Source: Acidobacteriota bacterium (GTDB lineage: Bacteria; Acidobacteriota; Blastocatellia; Pyrinomonadales; Pyrinomonadaceae). From it: DNA of 40,199 nucleotides. A program made the position numbers and the translations under genes. Location: the NCBI GenBank assembly GCA_029557535.1, contig JAKQII010000148.1, positions 1 through 40,199 on the forward strand, given 5' to 3'. The notes beneath the pieces are model-generated. The model ran no database searches and was not told the DNA's origin. It saw only the letters and a list, made by a program, of their open reading frames with translations. Below, one piece after another: positions 1-9,034 of this stretch (positions are counted from its first letter, which is position 1; every line of letters begins with the position of its first letter).

Positions 1-156
1 CGCGAATAAAATTGCTGCAAGATTCAACTGGTTCCAACGGTCTTGCTCTGCCTGATTCGCGTTCATTGGCGCAGATTCGCGGGCAGAACTTTTCTTCCAA
101 TGCGTAATCTGGGTTCAATCCGGACCCATCGCCGGGGCCGATTACTTAGACAACTC

Positions 157-198
157 CGGCTTGTCCGGTCGAATCAGTCGATCCGATCGGACAAGCCG
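157..198. repeat. 11-bp perfect inverted repeat downstream of gltX
   Basis: CGGCTTGTCCG (157-167) / CGGACAAGCCG (188-198), 20-nt spacer, no T run on either strand. Confidence 0.8.
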
Positions 199-219
199 AA
201 TCTTGGTGAATTCAAAATC

Positions 220-1710
220 CTACAAATTCCACGCAACCTGACTCTTGAGGCGCATGATCGAACGTTCCTTTCCGAGAATCTCGAAAACGGCGATCATTGA
301 CGGTCCGACGGCAACCCCGGAAAGCACCGCGCGCGCCCCGTTCATGATGACTCCGAGTTTGGTTCCGTTTTCCTCAGCAAAGGCCGCGACGAGATTGTAG
401 ATCGGATCATGCGTCCATTCGTTGAGCGATTCCAGACGTTCGCCAAGCTCCGGAAGCCATGTTCGGAGATCCGGAAACTTCTTCAGATTCTTGTCGAGCG
501 CCGCCTGGTCAAAATCGAAGTCCTCGCTGAAATACGCGCGGCCCTGCATCGAAAAGTCCTTGAGCGTGAAGAACCGCTCGCGAATGATATCGATCGTCGT
601 TTCGAACCAGGTCTTTTCGTCGTCTTCGTATTCGTCGCGCCAAAGCTTCGCGGACTTCAGCTCGTCCTTAACGAACGGCAGCAACTCCCCGAGCGGCATC
701 GTGCGGATGTACTCCGCGTTCATCCAGATCGCCTTGTCGTCGGTCCAACGCCGCGGGTTGTTCGAGTCGAAGTTGAAGGTCGCGTTCGACTGATGGATCC
801 GGTCGAGCGAGAACTTTTCGATCAGTTCTTCCATCGAGTAGATCTCGCGTTCCTCACCGGCGGACCAACCGAGCAGCGCAAGAAAATTGCGAAACGCAGC
901 CGCCAAAAAGCCGGCGTCACGATAGGTCGTCATCGAAACGATCTCGCCGTGGATCCGTTTCGAAAGCTTTTTGCCGCCGGGAGCAAGGATCAGCGGCAGG
1001 TGCGCGAATCGCGGCGGAGCCGCTCCGAGCGCTTCATAGATCAGGATCTGCTTATGCGTGTTCGTCAAATGGTCCTGACCGCGAATTACATCGGTGATCC
1101 CCATTTCGATGTCGTCGCAGACGACCGCAAGGTTGTAAAGCGGATGACCGTCCGAACGGAGGAGAACCAGATCCTCGATCTCGTCATAATTCCGATCGAG
1201 CGGACCGTAAACCGCGTCGGTGAAGCTTGTTGTGCCGTCCATCGGGACCTTCAGCCGGATCGCAAACGGCTCGCCAGCCGCCGCACGCGCGTCCGATTCC
1301 GCTTTCGGGAGATCGCGATATTCATTGTCCCGAAGATTCTTGACGCCTTGATTGGCGCGGGCGCGTTCGACGATCGCTTCCTTGATCGACTTGTCGCCCG
1401 TTTCGATCTTCGGCGTAAAATCGCGGTACGCCTTTCCTTCGTCGAGCAATCTCGCCGCGGCCGCGCGATGCTTCGGCGCATTCTCCGATTGATAGACGAT
1501 CTCTTCGTCGGGCGCGAATCCGAGCCACGCGAGGCCTTCGAGAATCGAACGGGTCGATTCCTCGGTCGAGCGTGCGATGTCGGTATCCTCGATCCGCAAC
1601 AGAAACTTTCCGCCGACATGCCTGGCGTAAAGATAGTTGAACAACGCGGTGCGCGCCGATCCAATGTGCAAATATCCCGTCGGTGACGGTGCAAATCTAA
1701 CTCTGATCAT
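220..1710 (-). CDS. gltX: Glutamyl-tRNA synthetase
   Basis: RFAPSPTGYLHIGSARTALFNYLYAR (HIGH motif), LLRIEDTD, GGKKLSKRIHGE (KMSKS-like); full-length 496 aa. Confidence 0.97.
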   Translation of the reverse strand: MIRVRFAPSPTGYLHIGSARTALFNYLYARHVGGKFLLRIEDTDIARSTEESTRSILEGLAWLGFAPDEEIVYQSENAPKHRAAAARLLDEGKAYRDFTPKIETGDKSIKEAIVERARANQGVKNLRDNEYRDLPKAESDARAAAGEPFAIRLKVPMDGTTSFTDAVYGPLDRNYDEIEDLVLLRSDGHPLYNLAVVCDDIEMGITDVIRGQDHLTNTHKQILIYEALGAAPPRFAHLPLILAPGGKKLSKRIHGEIVSMTTYRDAGFLAAAFRNFLALLGWSAGEEREIYSMEELIEKFSLDRIHQSNATFNFDSNNPRRWTDDKAIWMNAEYIRTMPLGELLPFVKDELKSAKLWRDEYEDDEKTWFETTIDIIRERFFTLKDFSMQGRAYFSEDFDFDQAALDKNLKKFPDLRTWLPELGERLESLNEWTHDPIYNLVAAFAEENGTKLGVIMNGARAVLSGVAVGPSMIAVFEILGKERSIMRLKSQVAWNL

Positions 1711-2314
1711 AGATCTCTCTCATCAGGTCGGCGACCTGACGCTCGTTCGCGTCGCCCGCCGAAAATGCGTCGATCACCCGGCGCGCATCATCCGCGGATT
1801 TGTTCTGATTCATTTTTTTCTTGCCCTGAAGTTCATCGACGACCAGTTCAAAACCGACCACTGCGCGGGCGCGGCTCAACTTGTATTCTTCGTCGATCGA
1901 TCGCCAGTTGCCAACGAAATAGTCGGGATCGAACGCTTCAACCATGCGGGTGATAAGCGCGAGATTCTCTTCGGGCGATTCTATTGTCGCCGCGCGGCCG
2001 TAAGCGTGAACGGCCGCATAATTCCAGGTCGGAAAGTTTTGCGGCTCGCCGTAAAGCCGGGGCGTCACATACGCATGCGGTCCGCTGAAGATCACCAGTG
2101 CCGGGCCGTACGCAAGATCGCGCCACTGCGAATTCGCCCGCGCCATGTGTGCGACCAGAACGATCTGATCGTCGCGGTCTTCGACGATGAAAGGCAGGTG
2201 CGTCGCCGTGGGAAGGCCGTCCGACGCGGTCACGAGCGTCGCGAAATTGAACGCCTTCATGAACCGTATGCATTCTTCGCGCTCATTCGCTGCAAAAAAC
2301 TTCGGGGTATACAT
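1697..2314 (-). CDS. FMN-binding negative transcriptional regulator, PaiB-like
   Basis: MYTPKFFAANEREECIRFM...GPHAYVTPRLYGEPQNFPTWNYAAVHAYG is typical of PaiB; overlaps gltX by 14 bp. Confidence 0.9.
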   Translation of the reverse strand: MYTPKFFAANEREECIRFMKAFNFATLVTASDGLPTATHLPFIVEDRDDQIVLVAHMARANSQWRDLAYGPALVIFSGPHAYVTPRLYGEPQNFPTWNYAAVHAYGRAATIESPEENLALITRMVEAFDPDYFVGNWRSIDEEYKLSRARAVVGFELVVDELQGKKKMNQNKSADDARRVIDAFSAGDANERQVADLMREIYDQS

Positions 2315-2646
2315 CAGTCTTCGTATTTCCGCGCCAGGGCTTTCGGCGCCTTGGCGCGATACGCGATCCGCAAGGCGTGCTCGAAAACGTCTTGCCTCAC
2401 GCGATCGATCTCAAAATGCGTCGAACCCTTCAGTCCCCAACCGCCCGGAACCGGCCTGATCACGTCTCCATCAACGAAAAGCGACTGTTCGACCGGGGTC
2501 AAAGCGATCATCACAAGCCGCTTTTCCACGTCCATGGTCGCAAAGATCTTCTTCCCTATCCGGAACGAAGTCAGATGAAAATGCGGCAATTCGACCGCTT
2601 CGTCAAATGCGAGCGCAAGCTCCCTTACATGTTCAACCGTCAGCAT
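2314..2646 (-). CDS. MmcQ/YjbR family protein
   Basis: 110 aa, FRIGKKIFATMD...GWGLKGSTHFEID pattern; GAGG ribosome-binding site upstream; stop overlaps the PaiB start. Confidence 0.85.
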   Translation of the reverse strand: MLTVEHVRELALAFDEAVELPHFHLTSFRIGKKIFATMDVEKRLVMIALTPVEQSLFVDGDVIRPVPGGWGLKGSTHFEIDRVRQDVFEHALRIAYRAKAPKALARKYED

Positions 2647-2654
2647 CCGTCCTC

Positions 2655-2692
2655 AAAAACACGAAAAGCTATCAAACGGCATGTTTGATAGC
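2655..2692 (-). terminator. Rho-independent-type terminator downstream of tRNA-Ser
   Basis: 10-bp perfect stem GCTATCAAAC/GTTTGATAGC (2668-2677/2683-2692), 5-nt loop; minus-strand T-rich tail TTTTCGTGTTTTT. Confidence 0.8.
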
Positions 2693-2699
2693 CGACAAA

Positions 2700-2727
2700 T
2701 TCAAAATCCAAAATCACCAATCCAAAA
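2700..2727. repeat. Heptamer array (4 units)
   Basis: TTCAAAA|TCCAAAA|TCACCAA|TCCAAAA in exact 7-bp register, 6 nt from the tRNA 3' CCA. Confidence 0.75.
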
Positions 2728-2733
2728 TCGATG

Positions 2734-2824
2734 TGGCGGAGACAACAGGATTCGAACCTGTGAAGGGCTTTTGACCCTTAACGGTTTAGCAAACCGCCGC
2801 TTTCAGCCGCTCAGCCATGTCTCC
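2734..2824 (-). tRNA. tRNA-Ser (anticodon GCU)
   Basis: Acceptor stem GGAGACA/TGTCTCC, anticodon loop TTTGCTAA, T-loop GGTTCGAATCC, long variable arm, encoded CCA. Confidence 0.97.
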
Positions 2825-2849
2825 GCACGAGCGTTCAAAGCAAGTTTCA

Positions 2850-2877
2850 ATTCTAGACGATGAGCAAACTTTGTCAA
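2850..2877 (-). promoter_or_regulatory. Promoter of tRNA-Ser
   Basis: Minus strand TTGACA - 16 nt - TAGAAT; -10 lies about 25 bp upstream of the tRNA 5' end. Confidence 0.75.
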
Positions 2878-3051
2878 GCAACATCGCATCATAGCCTTTG
2901 TCCAAAAAAGGCCGAATGCTTGACACATTTGCCATTACCGCAGAAAATATGTTGTTGTTCGGAATGGTCGCTTTGATTCGACGGCCGCGAAGGAGAGTCG
3001 CCACCCCAAGCTCAAGCTGACGTTCGGTCGTGTTTGACGGAAGAGATTTTG

Positions 3052-4770
3052 ATGAGATTGTCCGCTGCCCCTAAAACGGAGTTCAGAAAGTTGCTCGTCG
3101 CAGTCTTCGCGTTTGCGGCCTTTTTCGTCATGGTAGACAGTGCGGGTGCAACGTCTCGTCGCGCCGGCGGACTCGGAACGATCAAAGGCATCGTCAAAGA
3201 CCAGCTTGGGAATCCTATTGCCAATGCTTACGTATTGATCACGAGCGTTGAATCCGCGCGCCTTGTAAAGCAGGTTCGATCGGCCGCAAACGGCAATTTT
3301 CTTGCTCGTGTCGTTCCCGGAACATACAAGCTTCTGGCAGTTGCGGAAGGTTTCAATCCAACGGTTCTTTCGGATGTCGAGGTGAACCGATCGGGTGAAT
3401 CGTACTACGGGTTCAAGCTCGAACGGGCAGGGAGCGGAAACACGCTTCCCGAGAAACGGCTCGACCGAAATTCTTCGAAATGGAGCATCCGTGCGTCGGC
3501 GATAAGAAATTCCATCTACCAGAATACCGAGGGCGACTCACCGGTTCCGGAACAGTCCGATGAGCTTGCCGAAGAGGAGCCGGACAAAGCGCTCAAACCG
3601 CAGACAGCCGTCGAGGCTTTTTCCGCGAATCGGGACGGCGAAATGTTCGGCGGCGTAAATTTTGCGACACTGGTTCCGCTAAACGAGAATTCTGAGGTTG
3701 TCCTCGCCGGTCAGACAACGACCGGGGCTCGTTCGCCGCAGCGCTTTGAAGTCCGATACACGCTCCGTCCGAACGAATCGCATCAGGTCCGCGTCAACGC
3801 GAGCATCGCCAAACTCGGCTCGGTCGAGATCGGGAAAAGCGAGAAACCGATCGGACAACTGTCGTTGCAGGCGACCGACGAATGGCGCGTGAAGAACGGC
3901 GTCATCGTGGTGGTCGGCCTCGACTACTCGCGGTTCATCGGAGCCGGAGACGACTTCTCGATCAGCCCGCGGCTTGGCCTTCAGTACGACATCAACTCGC
4001 GAACCAGACTGCGTTCGGCGTTCACCACGCAATCCGAAGAATCTTCGTGGGCCCGCGCGATCGAACTTGAGGGTACGACCGTACTGTTCCGCGAACCGAC
4101 GTCCATGACGGACGTTTTTGTCGAAAACAACAAGCCTAAACTTAACAAGAGCAGTCGATTCGAGTTCGGCGTCGAGCGGATCCTCGACCCGAGTTCAACG
4201 ATAGAAGCGAACGTCTTCTTTGATCTGACAAACAGCAAGGGCGTCGGATTGGTGAACGTTCCGTTCGAATTTGCCGGCGGCGAGATAAACAACCTAATCG
4301 CGAACCAGCAGGGCCGCGCGCAGGGAGTGCGCGTCGTTTATTCGCGGCGATTGAACGGGCTTTTCAGCACGTCGGCCGGATACGCGTTCGGAAACGGCCA
4401 GAAACTGTCCCGGAAGGCACTGACGACCCCGGCGGAGGCGTTTGACGACGCGTTCTTCCAGACGTTCTTCGGACAGTTCGACGCCGCGCTCCGCAGCGGA
4501 ACCCAGGTAAGAACGATCTATCGGCTGTCGTCTCAGGCGACGGTCTTCGCGATCGACCCGTTTCAAGGCCGGATGATGATCTATGATCCGGGATTGAGCG
4601 TTGTGGTCACTCAATCGTTGCCGACGTTGGGTCTGCCGATTCGTGCGGAAGCGGTCATCGATGCCCGCAACCTTTTTGATCTTCCGACCGGAGTCCTGGG
4701 CGAGGAAGGAAGCCTCCGACTAGCTTCACAAAAACGCGTCGTGAGCGGTGGAATCATGGTCAGATTCTGA
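3052..4770 (+). CDS. Carboxypeptidase-regulatory-like domain / TonB-receptor-type outer-membrane beta-barrel protein
   Basis: Signal peptide; GTIKGIVKDQLGNPIANAYVLI (CarboxypepD_reg-like); barrel-like alternating strands; C-terminal ...GGIMVRF ends in Phe. ATG at 3052 preceded by GGAAGAG (the ORF track starts at TTG 3034). Confidence 0.8.
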   Translation: MRLSAAPKTEFRKLLVAVFAFAAFFVMVDSAGATSRRAGGLGTIKGIVKDQLGNPIANAYVLITSVESARLVKQVRSAANGNFLARVVPGTYKLLAVAEGFNPTVLSDVEVNRSGESYYGFKLERAGSGNTLPEKRLDRNSSKWSIRASAIRNSIYQNTEGDSPVPEQSDELAEEEPDKALKPQTAVEAFSANRDGEMFGGVNFATLVPLNENSEVVLAGQTTTGARSPQRFEVRYTLRPNESHQVRVNASIAKLGSVEIGKSEKPIGQLSLQATDEWRVKNGVIVVVGLDYSRFIGAGDDFSISPRLGLQYDINSRTRLRSAFTTQSEESSWARAIELEGTTVLFREPTSMTDVFVENNKPKLNKSSRFEFGVERILDPSSTIEANVFFDLTNSKGVGLVNVPFEFAGGEINNLIANQQGRAQGVRVVYSRRLNGLFSTSAGYAFGNGQKLSRKALTTPAEAFDDAFFQTFFGQFDAALRSGTQVRTIYRLSSQATVFAIDPFQGRMMIYDPGLSVVVTQSLPTLGLPIRAEAVIDARNLFDLPTGVLGEEGSLRLASQKRVVSGGIMVRF

Positions 4771-4791
4771 CGACTCGTGAAACGGGTATGG

Positions 4792-4828
4792 AAATCCAAA
4801 GTCGGCGTTACGGACTTTGGATTTTTTT
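4792..4828 (+). terminator. Rho-independent terminator
   Basis: AAATCCAAAGTC-ggcgttacg-GACTTTGGATTT followed by a T run, 22 bp after the stop codon. Confidence 0.9.
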
Positions 4829-4999
4829 GTCTCCAAAATCTTGGATGATGAAGCAAAAAACTGTATCAAAATTCAATGGCTGCGTAAGTTGCTGCAGCGA
4901 AGGACTTGATTTTTCGAGTTTATCGTCGGTGACCCGCGCTCGGACCAATTGGAACGCGTATTGCGTGAATTTTTGTTCGGTTTGTTGCGTCATTCACAC

Positions 5000-7963
5000 A
5001 TGACGGGAAAAGTCCTGACAAGTTGGAGCCTGATCTGGCTGTTGGCGACCGTGCTGTTCGTCGCCGGCGGAGCCCTGAACCTTTCTCAAAGGGCCCTGCA
5101 GAAGCTCCCGCCGGTTGACGGCGTCGACTGGGTGATGAGGTCTGACGGCGGGATCTATGCCGAAACGGTCCGTCCCGGATACGCCGCTTCGCGCGCCGGG
5201 ATCGCGGGCGGCGATCGTCTGATCGGAATCGGTCTTGACGGCGACGAAACCGAGGAGATCACATCGCCGAACGACGTTCAGATGTACCTCGAAACGGTCG
5301 GCGTCGGAGGCCATCTTACCTACTTTTACCAACGCCCTTCCTACACGTTCGCGAACAACTTTTACTACGCCGATCTCAAGAACATCGACAGCATTCCGCG
5401 TTGGACCCCATCGGTCGTCATGATCGGTGTGGTCGGGCTGATCTGGCTCGGCGTCGGACTCTTTGTGCTTTTCAAACAAGGCAGTCGCTCACCGTTCGTG
5501 CTTCACTTCGCAACGGTCTGTCTCGCCGCGTTCGTGTTCCATGTTTATCGGCAGATCGGATTCGGCGAAGACTTTGACCTTGCGGTCAAGCTTATCGACA
5601 ACATCGCGTTCGCCTTCTTCGTTCCGCTCTTCGTTCATTTTTGCCTTCGGTATCCGATCCGAAGCGAGGTCTTTCTTGGCGACGGACGCTGGAGAACGTA
5701 CGGAATTTACGTTCCGGCGGCGCTGATTTCGCTGACAATGATCGTCGTCTCCGTGTTTCCGCAGTTGTTCCCTCAAACGGCGCTCGCGGCATGGTTCGGC
5801 AGTCTCGATTCGAGGTTCCAGCTGACCAACGGCCTGGACGATCTGAACCTTTATCATTTCATTCTCGGCACCACGTTCGGCGCGGTGGTCCTCGTCCGGC
5901 GTTTCTTTGTCAACCGCCAGCCGCTCGTCCGTCAACGCCTTAAGTGGGCAATGTGGGGAACGATCGCAGCGATCGTGCCGATCGTAATGTTCCAGTTCGC
6001 CAAACGTATCGTCGTGCTGCCGGATGACGCCTACACGGCGGCGCTGAGAACGCTTCCGCTAGCGCTGATACCGCTCAGTTTCGGCCATTCGGTCGTTCGG
6101 TACCGTTTGATGGATGTCGATGTCGTCGTGCGGCGGACGCTGGTCTACGCGATGACGACGATCGCGATCGCGATGATGATCGGCGCCGTGGCGCTCGGAC
6201 TCGTCTTTCTCGCGGTCGGCGATAATCTTTCGACGACTGAGATCTCGTTACGCGCGCTTATCGCGGTCCTCGCGATGGCCGGGATCGTGATGCTCAGCGA
6301 GCCGCTCAAGAACTTCCTTCAGGAGCGCGCGGACCGCTTTTTCTACGGTGAGCGCTACGATCTGCGCCGCGGACTTCTTGACTTCGGACGGACGTTGTCG
6401 GCGACGACCGCGCTCGAACCTCTCCTCAATGCGCTGACGGAGCGTCTCCGGCAGGTTCTCGATGTCGAAAAGGTCGCTGTCTTTATTGAGGACGACGAGT
6501 CGACGGGACATTACAGGCTCGCGAAGTCGATCGGTCTGGGCGAGTATCGCGTTCCGGGCGATTTCAGGCAGATGATCCGCCAGAAAAGCGCAAAAAAAGG
6601 CGTTGTCCGGGCCGACGAGCTCGACCTGATCGAGATTGAGACAGGTGCCGCGAACGGTCATAACGGCGGTTTGGTCAGACAAGAACTTCATTATTTCGTA
6701 CCGTGCGTCGCGCGCGGGAAGATGATCGCCGTGATCGGATTGGGACGCGCGTCGGACGGTTCGTTGCTTTCCTCGGAAGACATCGACATCCTGCAGACCG
6801 TTTCCGGCTATGTCGCCGTCGCGATCGAGAATTCACTTCTCTATCAGGAGCAGGAGAAACGCGCCGAAGAGCTCGCGCTCTTGAAGGAATTCAATGAATC
6901 GATTGTCGAATCCGTGAACGTCGGGCTGCTGGCGGTTGACGAAGCGGGGCGGATCACGAGGTGCAATTCAACGTTTGAAGAGATGCTGTCGCTCAAGCGC
7001 GAAGAGGCGGTCGGAAAGCGGGTTGAGGACATTTTCGACGAAGGGTTCGTCATGAACCTCGAGAACATCCTTGGTAGCTCGCGTTGGCATTTGACCGAGA
7101 TCCGCCACGCGTACAAGATGCACACGACGTCCGCGACCGGGAAATCGCTGATCCTCAACGTCGCCGTGGCGCCGCTCCGGTCGGTATCCTCAAGCCAGTC
7201 AGGCGGAATCGTCGTTTTCGAGAACGTCACATCCCGCGTCAAACTCGAAGAAACGCTCCAGCAAAGCGAAAAACTATCCTCGATCGGACTCCTAGCGGCT
7301 GGTGTCGCCCATGAGGTCAACACGCCGCTGACCGGAGTCTCGAGTTACACGCAGATGCTTTTGGGCATGATTCCCGACACTGATCCGAAGCATGCGCTTC
7401 TCAAAAAGGTTCAGAAACAAACCGAACGTGCATCGAACATCGCCAGCAATTTGCTCAACTTCTCGCGCACGGGCGGTTCGGCGGACTTTACCGAACTTGC
7501 GGTCAACAAGCTGCTTGACGACACGCTTCAACTGCTCGAGCCGCAGATGAGGAAGTCGAAGATTGAGATCTTCCGCCAATATGCCGACGGCTTGCCGGCG
7601 ATCTTCGGAAATGCGGGCAAGCTCCAGCAGGTCTTCACCAATCTCGTCTTGAATGCCCGTGACGCGATGTTCGACGGCGGAAGCATCACGCTCGAAACCG
7701 GTTCAACGGAAGAAGGTGACGTCGTTATTACCGTTACCGACACTGGCGATGGGATCGCACCCGAGAACCTGAAGAAGATCTATGATCCGTTCTTCACTAC
7801 AAAGAGCGTTGGGAGCGGTACCGGTCTGGGGCTGGCGGTGACTTACGGCATCGTTCAGGAACACTCCGGTACGATCGAGGCGCATAGCGAAGTCGGGTCC
7901 GGCACATCCTTCCGACTGACATTCCCGGTCGCTGAGCGCGAAGTTCAAAGAGCTGTCAGCTAG
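5000..7963 (+). CDS. Membrane sensor histidine kinase (PDZ-like N-terminus, multi-TM, GAF, PAS, HisKA, HATPase_c)
   Basis: PGYAASRAGIAGGDRLIGIG (PDZ-like); several TM segments; VAHEVNTPLTGVSSY (H box); DTGDGIAPENLKKIYDPFFTTK (N/G boxes). Start uncertain: ATG 5000 or TTG 4949. Confidence 0.9.
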   Translation: MTGKVLTSWSLIWLLATVLFVAGGALNLSQRALQKLPPVDGVDWVMRSDGGIYAETVRPGYAASRAGIAGGDRLIGIGLDGDETEEITSPNDVQMYLETVGVGGHLTYFYQRPSYTFANNFYYADLKNIDSIPRWTPSVVMIGVVGLIWLGVGLFVLFKQGSRSPFVLHFATVCLAAFVFHVYRQIGFGEDFDLAVKLIDNIAFAFFVPLFVHFCLRYPIRSEVFLGDGRWRTYGIYVPAALISLTMIVVSVFPQLFPQTALAAWFGSLDSRFQLTNGLDDLNLYHFILGTTFGAVVLVRRFFVNRQPLVRQRLKWAMWGTIAAIVPIVMFQFAKRIVVLPDDAYTAALRTLPLALIPLSFGHSVVRYRLMDVDVVVRRTLVYAMTTIAIAMMIGAVALGLVFLAVGDNLSTTEISLRALIAVLAMAGIVMLSEPLKNFLQERADRFFYGERYDLRRGLLDFGRTLSATTALEPLLNALTERLRQVLDVEKVAVFIEDDESTGHYRLAKSIGLGEYRVPGDFRQMIRQKSAKKGVVRADELDLIEIETGAANGHNGGLVRQELHYFVPCVARGKMIAVIGLGRASDGSLLSSEDIDILQTVSGYVAVAIENSLLYQEQEKRAEELALLKEFNESIVESVNVGLLAVDEAGRITRCNSTFEEMLSLKREEAVGKRVEDIFDEGFVMNLENILGSSRWHLTEIRHAYKMHTTSATGKSLILNVAVAPLRSVSSSQSGGIVVFENVTSRVKLEETLQQSEKLSSIGLLAAGVAHEVNTPLTGVSSYTQMLLGMIPDTDPKHALLKKVQKQTERASNIASNLLNFSRTGGSADFTELAVNKLLDDTLQLLEPQMRKSKIEIFRQYADGLPAIFGNAGKLQQVFTNLVLNARDAMFDGGSITLETGSTEEGDVVITVTDTGDGIAPENLKKIYDPFFTTKSVGSGTGLGLAVTYGIVQEHSGTIEAHSEVGSGTSFRLTFPVAEREVQRAVS

Positions 7964-8024
7964 ATCACTTCCTCGCTCCGAGGTTCCAGATTCAATCCAA
8001 AGTACCCGGCGGGACACCGATTTC

Positions 8025-8810
8025 ATGAAGCAGGTTTCCGAAATATCGTGCTCCTCGAATGCCGCACTGTACGGCTGCGGGATCTTCACGACGATCGCGA
8101 TCGTCCGCGGAGAACCGTTGTTTTGGGACCGACATGTCGCCCGCCTGCAGGCAAACGCGAACGCGACCGGAATCTCGATGCCCGGCAATGAAGCCCTGCT
8201 CGCCGCCCTCAGATCAAGATTGGCCGAATCGTCTTTGTCCGACGGTCGGGCCCGCATTACGCTCTATGAGAACTCCGCCGCCGGTATCTGGCCAGGCTCG
8301 TCGGAACGCGAAACCGCGGTCGGGATCGTGGTCGGACCGCGGCGTAGCCTGCCGGTTTCACTGCGGATAGGGCGCTCGCAATTCAATGTCAACTCAAGTT
8401 CGCCGCTCGCCGGGATCAAGTCCTGCAATTACCTCGAGAATCTTCTGGTGCTCGCCGATGCACGGAACAACGGGTTCGACGAAGCGATTCGACTGAACGA
8501 GCGGGGCGAAGTGACGGCGGGAGCGTGCGCGAACATCTTTTGGATCAAGGGCGGTCGGGTCTTCACGCCATCGCTTGAGACGGGCTGCCTTGCCGGAACG
8601 ACGCGCGGGTTCATTGTCGATAACTTCGACGTTGAAGAAGTTCGGGCGGAAATCGACGCCGTCGCCTCGGCAGACGCAATCGTCCTGACTTCCGCCGGGA
8701 TCGGCGCTCGCCGCGCAGAATTCGAAGGTGTGCGGAACGGTTCAGACGAACTTGCCGACGATCTCATTGATGCGGTGAACCGGCACTTTGGACCCGCGCC
8801 GAAATCCTGA
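8025..8810 (+). CDS. Class IV aminotransferase (aminodeoxychorismate lyase-like)
   Basis: YGCGIFTTI...FWDRHVARLQ...KSCNYLENLLVLADARNNGFDEAIRLNERGEVTAGACANIFW...GCLAGTTR. Confidence 0.88.
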   Translation: MKQVSEISCSSNAALYGCGIFTTIAIVRGEPLFWDRHVARLQANANATGISMPGNEALLAALRSRLAESSLSDGRARITLYENSAAGIWPGSSERETAVGIVVGPRRSLPVSLRIGRSQFNVNSSSPLAGIKSCNYLENLLVLADARNNGFDEAIRLNERGEVTAGACANIFWIKGGRVFTPSLETGCLAGTTRGFIVDNFDVEEVRAEIDAVASADAIVLTSAGIGARRAEFEGVRNGSDELADDLIDAVNRHFGPAPKS

Positions 8811-9013
8811 GGGAGTGAATCGCAATTCAACCCGATCGACGAATTAGCCAAGCGGTCTTGGATCATTGCGCCCTGGCGTCTTTGCGTGAACACCTCGACT
8901 CGAAATTCAGCATCGGGTTTTCCCGCCAAGAAGCTGATGCGTACTCTGGCAACGGGACGGATGAGCGTGACGTCCGCAGCCTTTTGGCGGAGTTACAGAC
9001 CGGACTTCCGGGT

Positions 9014-9034
9014 ATCCGAAATCCCGAATCAAAA
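9014..9034. repeat. Heptamer array (3 units)
   Basis: ATCCGAA|ATCCCGA|ATCAAAA; the stop codon of the MBL-fold gene lies in the last unit. Confidence 0.5.

Noticed and set aside
409-1686. 425-aa plus-strand ORF
   Set aside because: Fully antisense to gltX.
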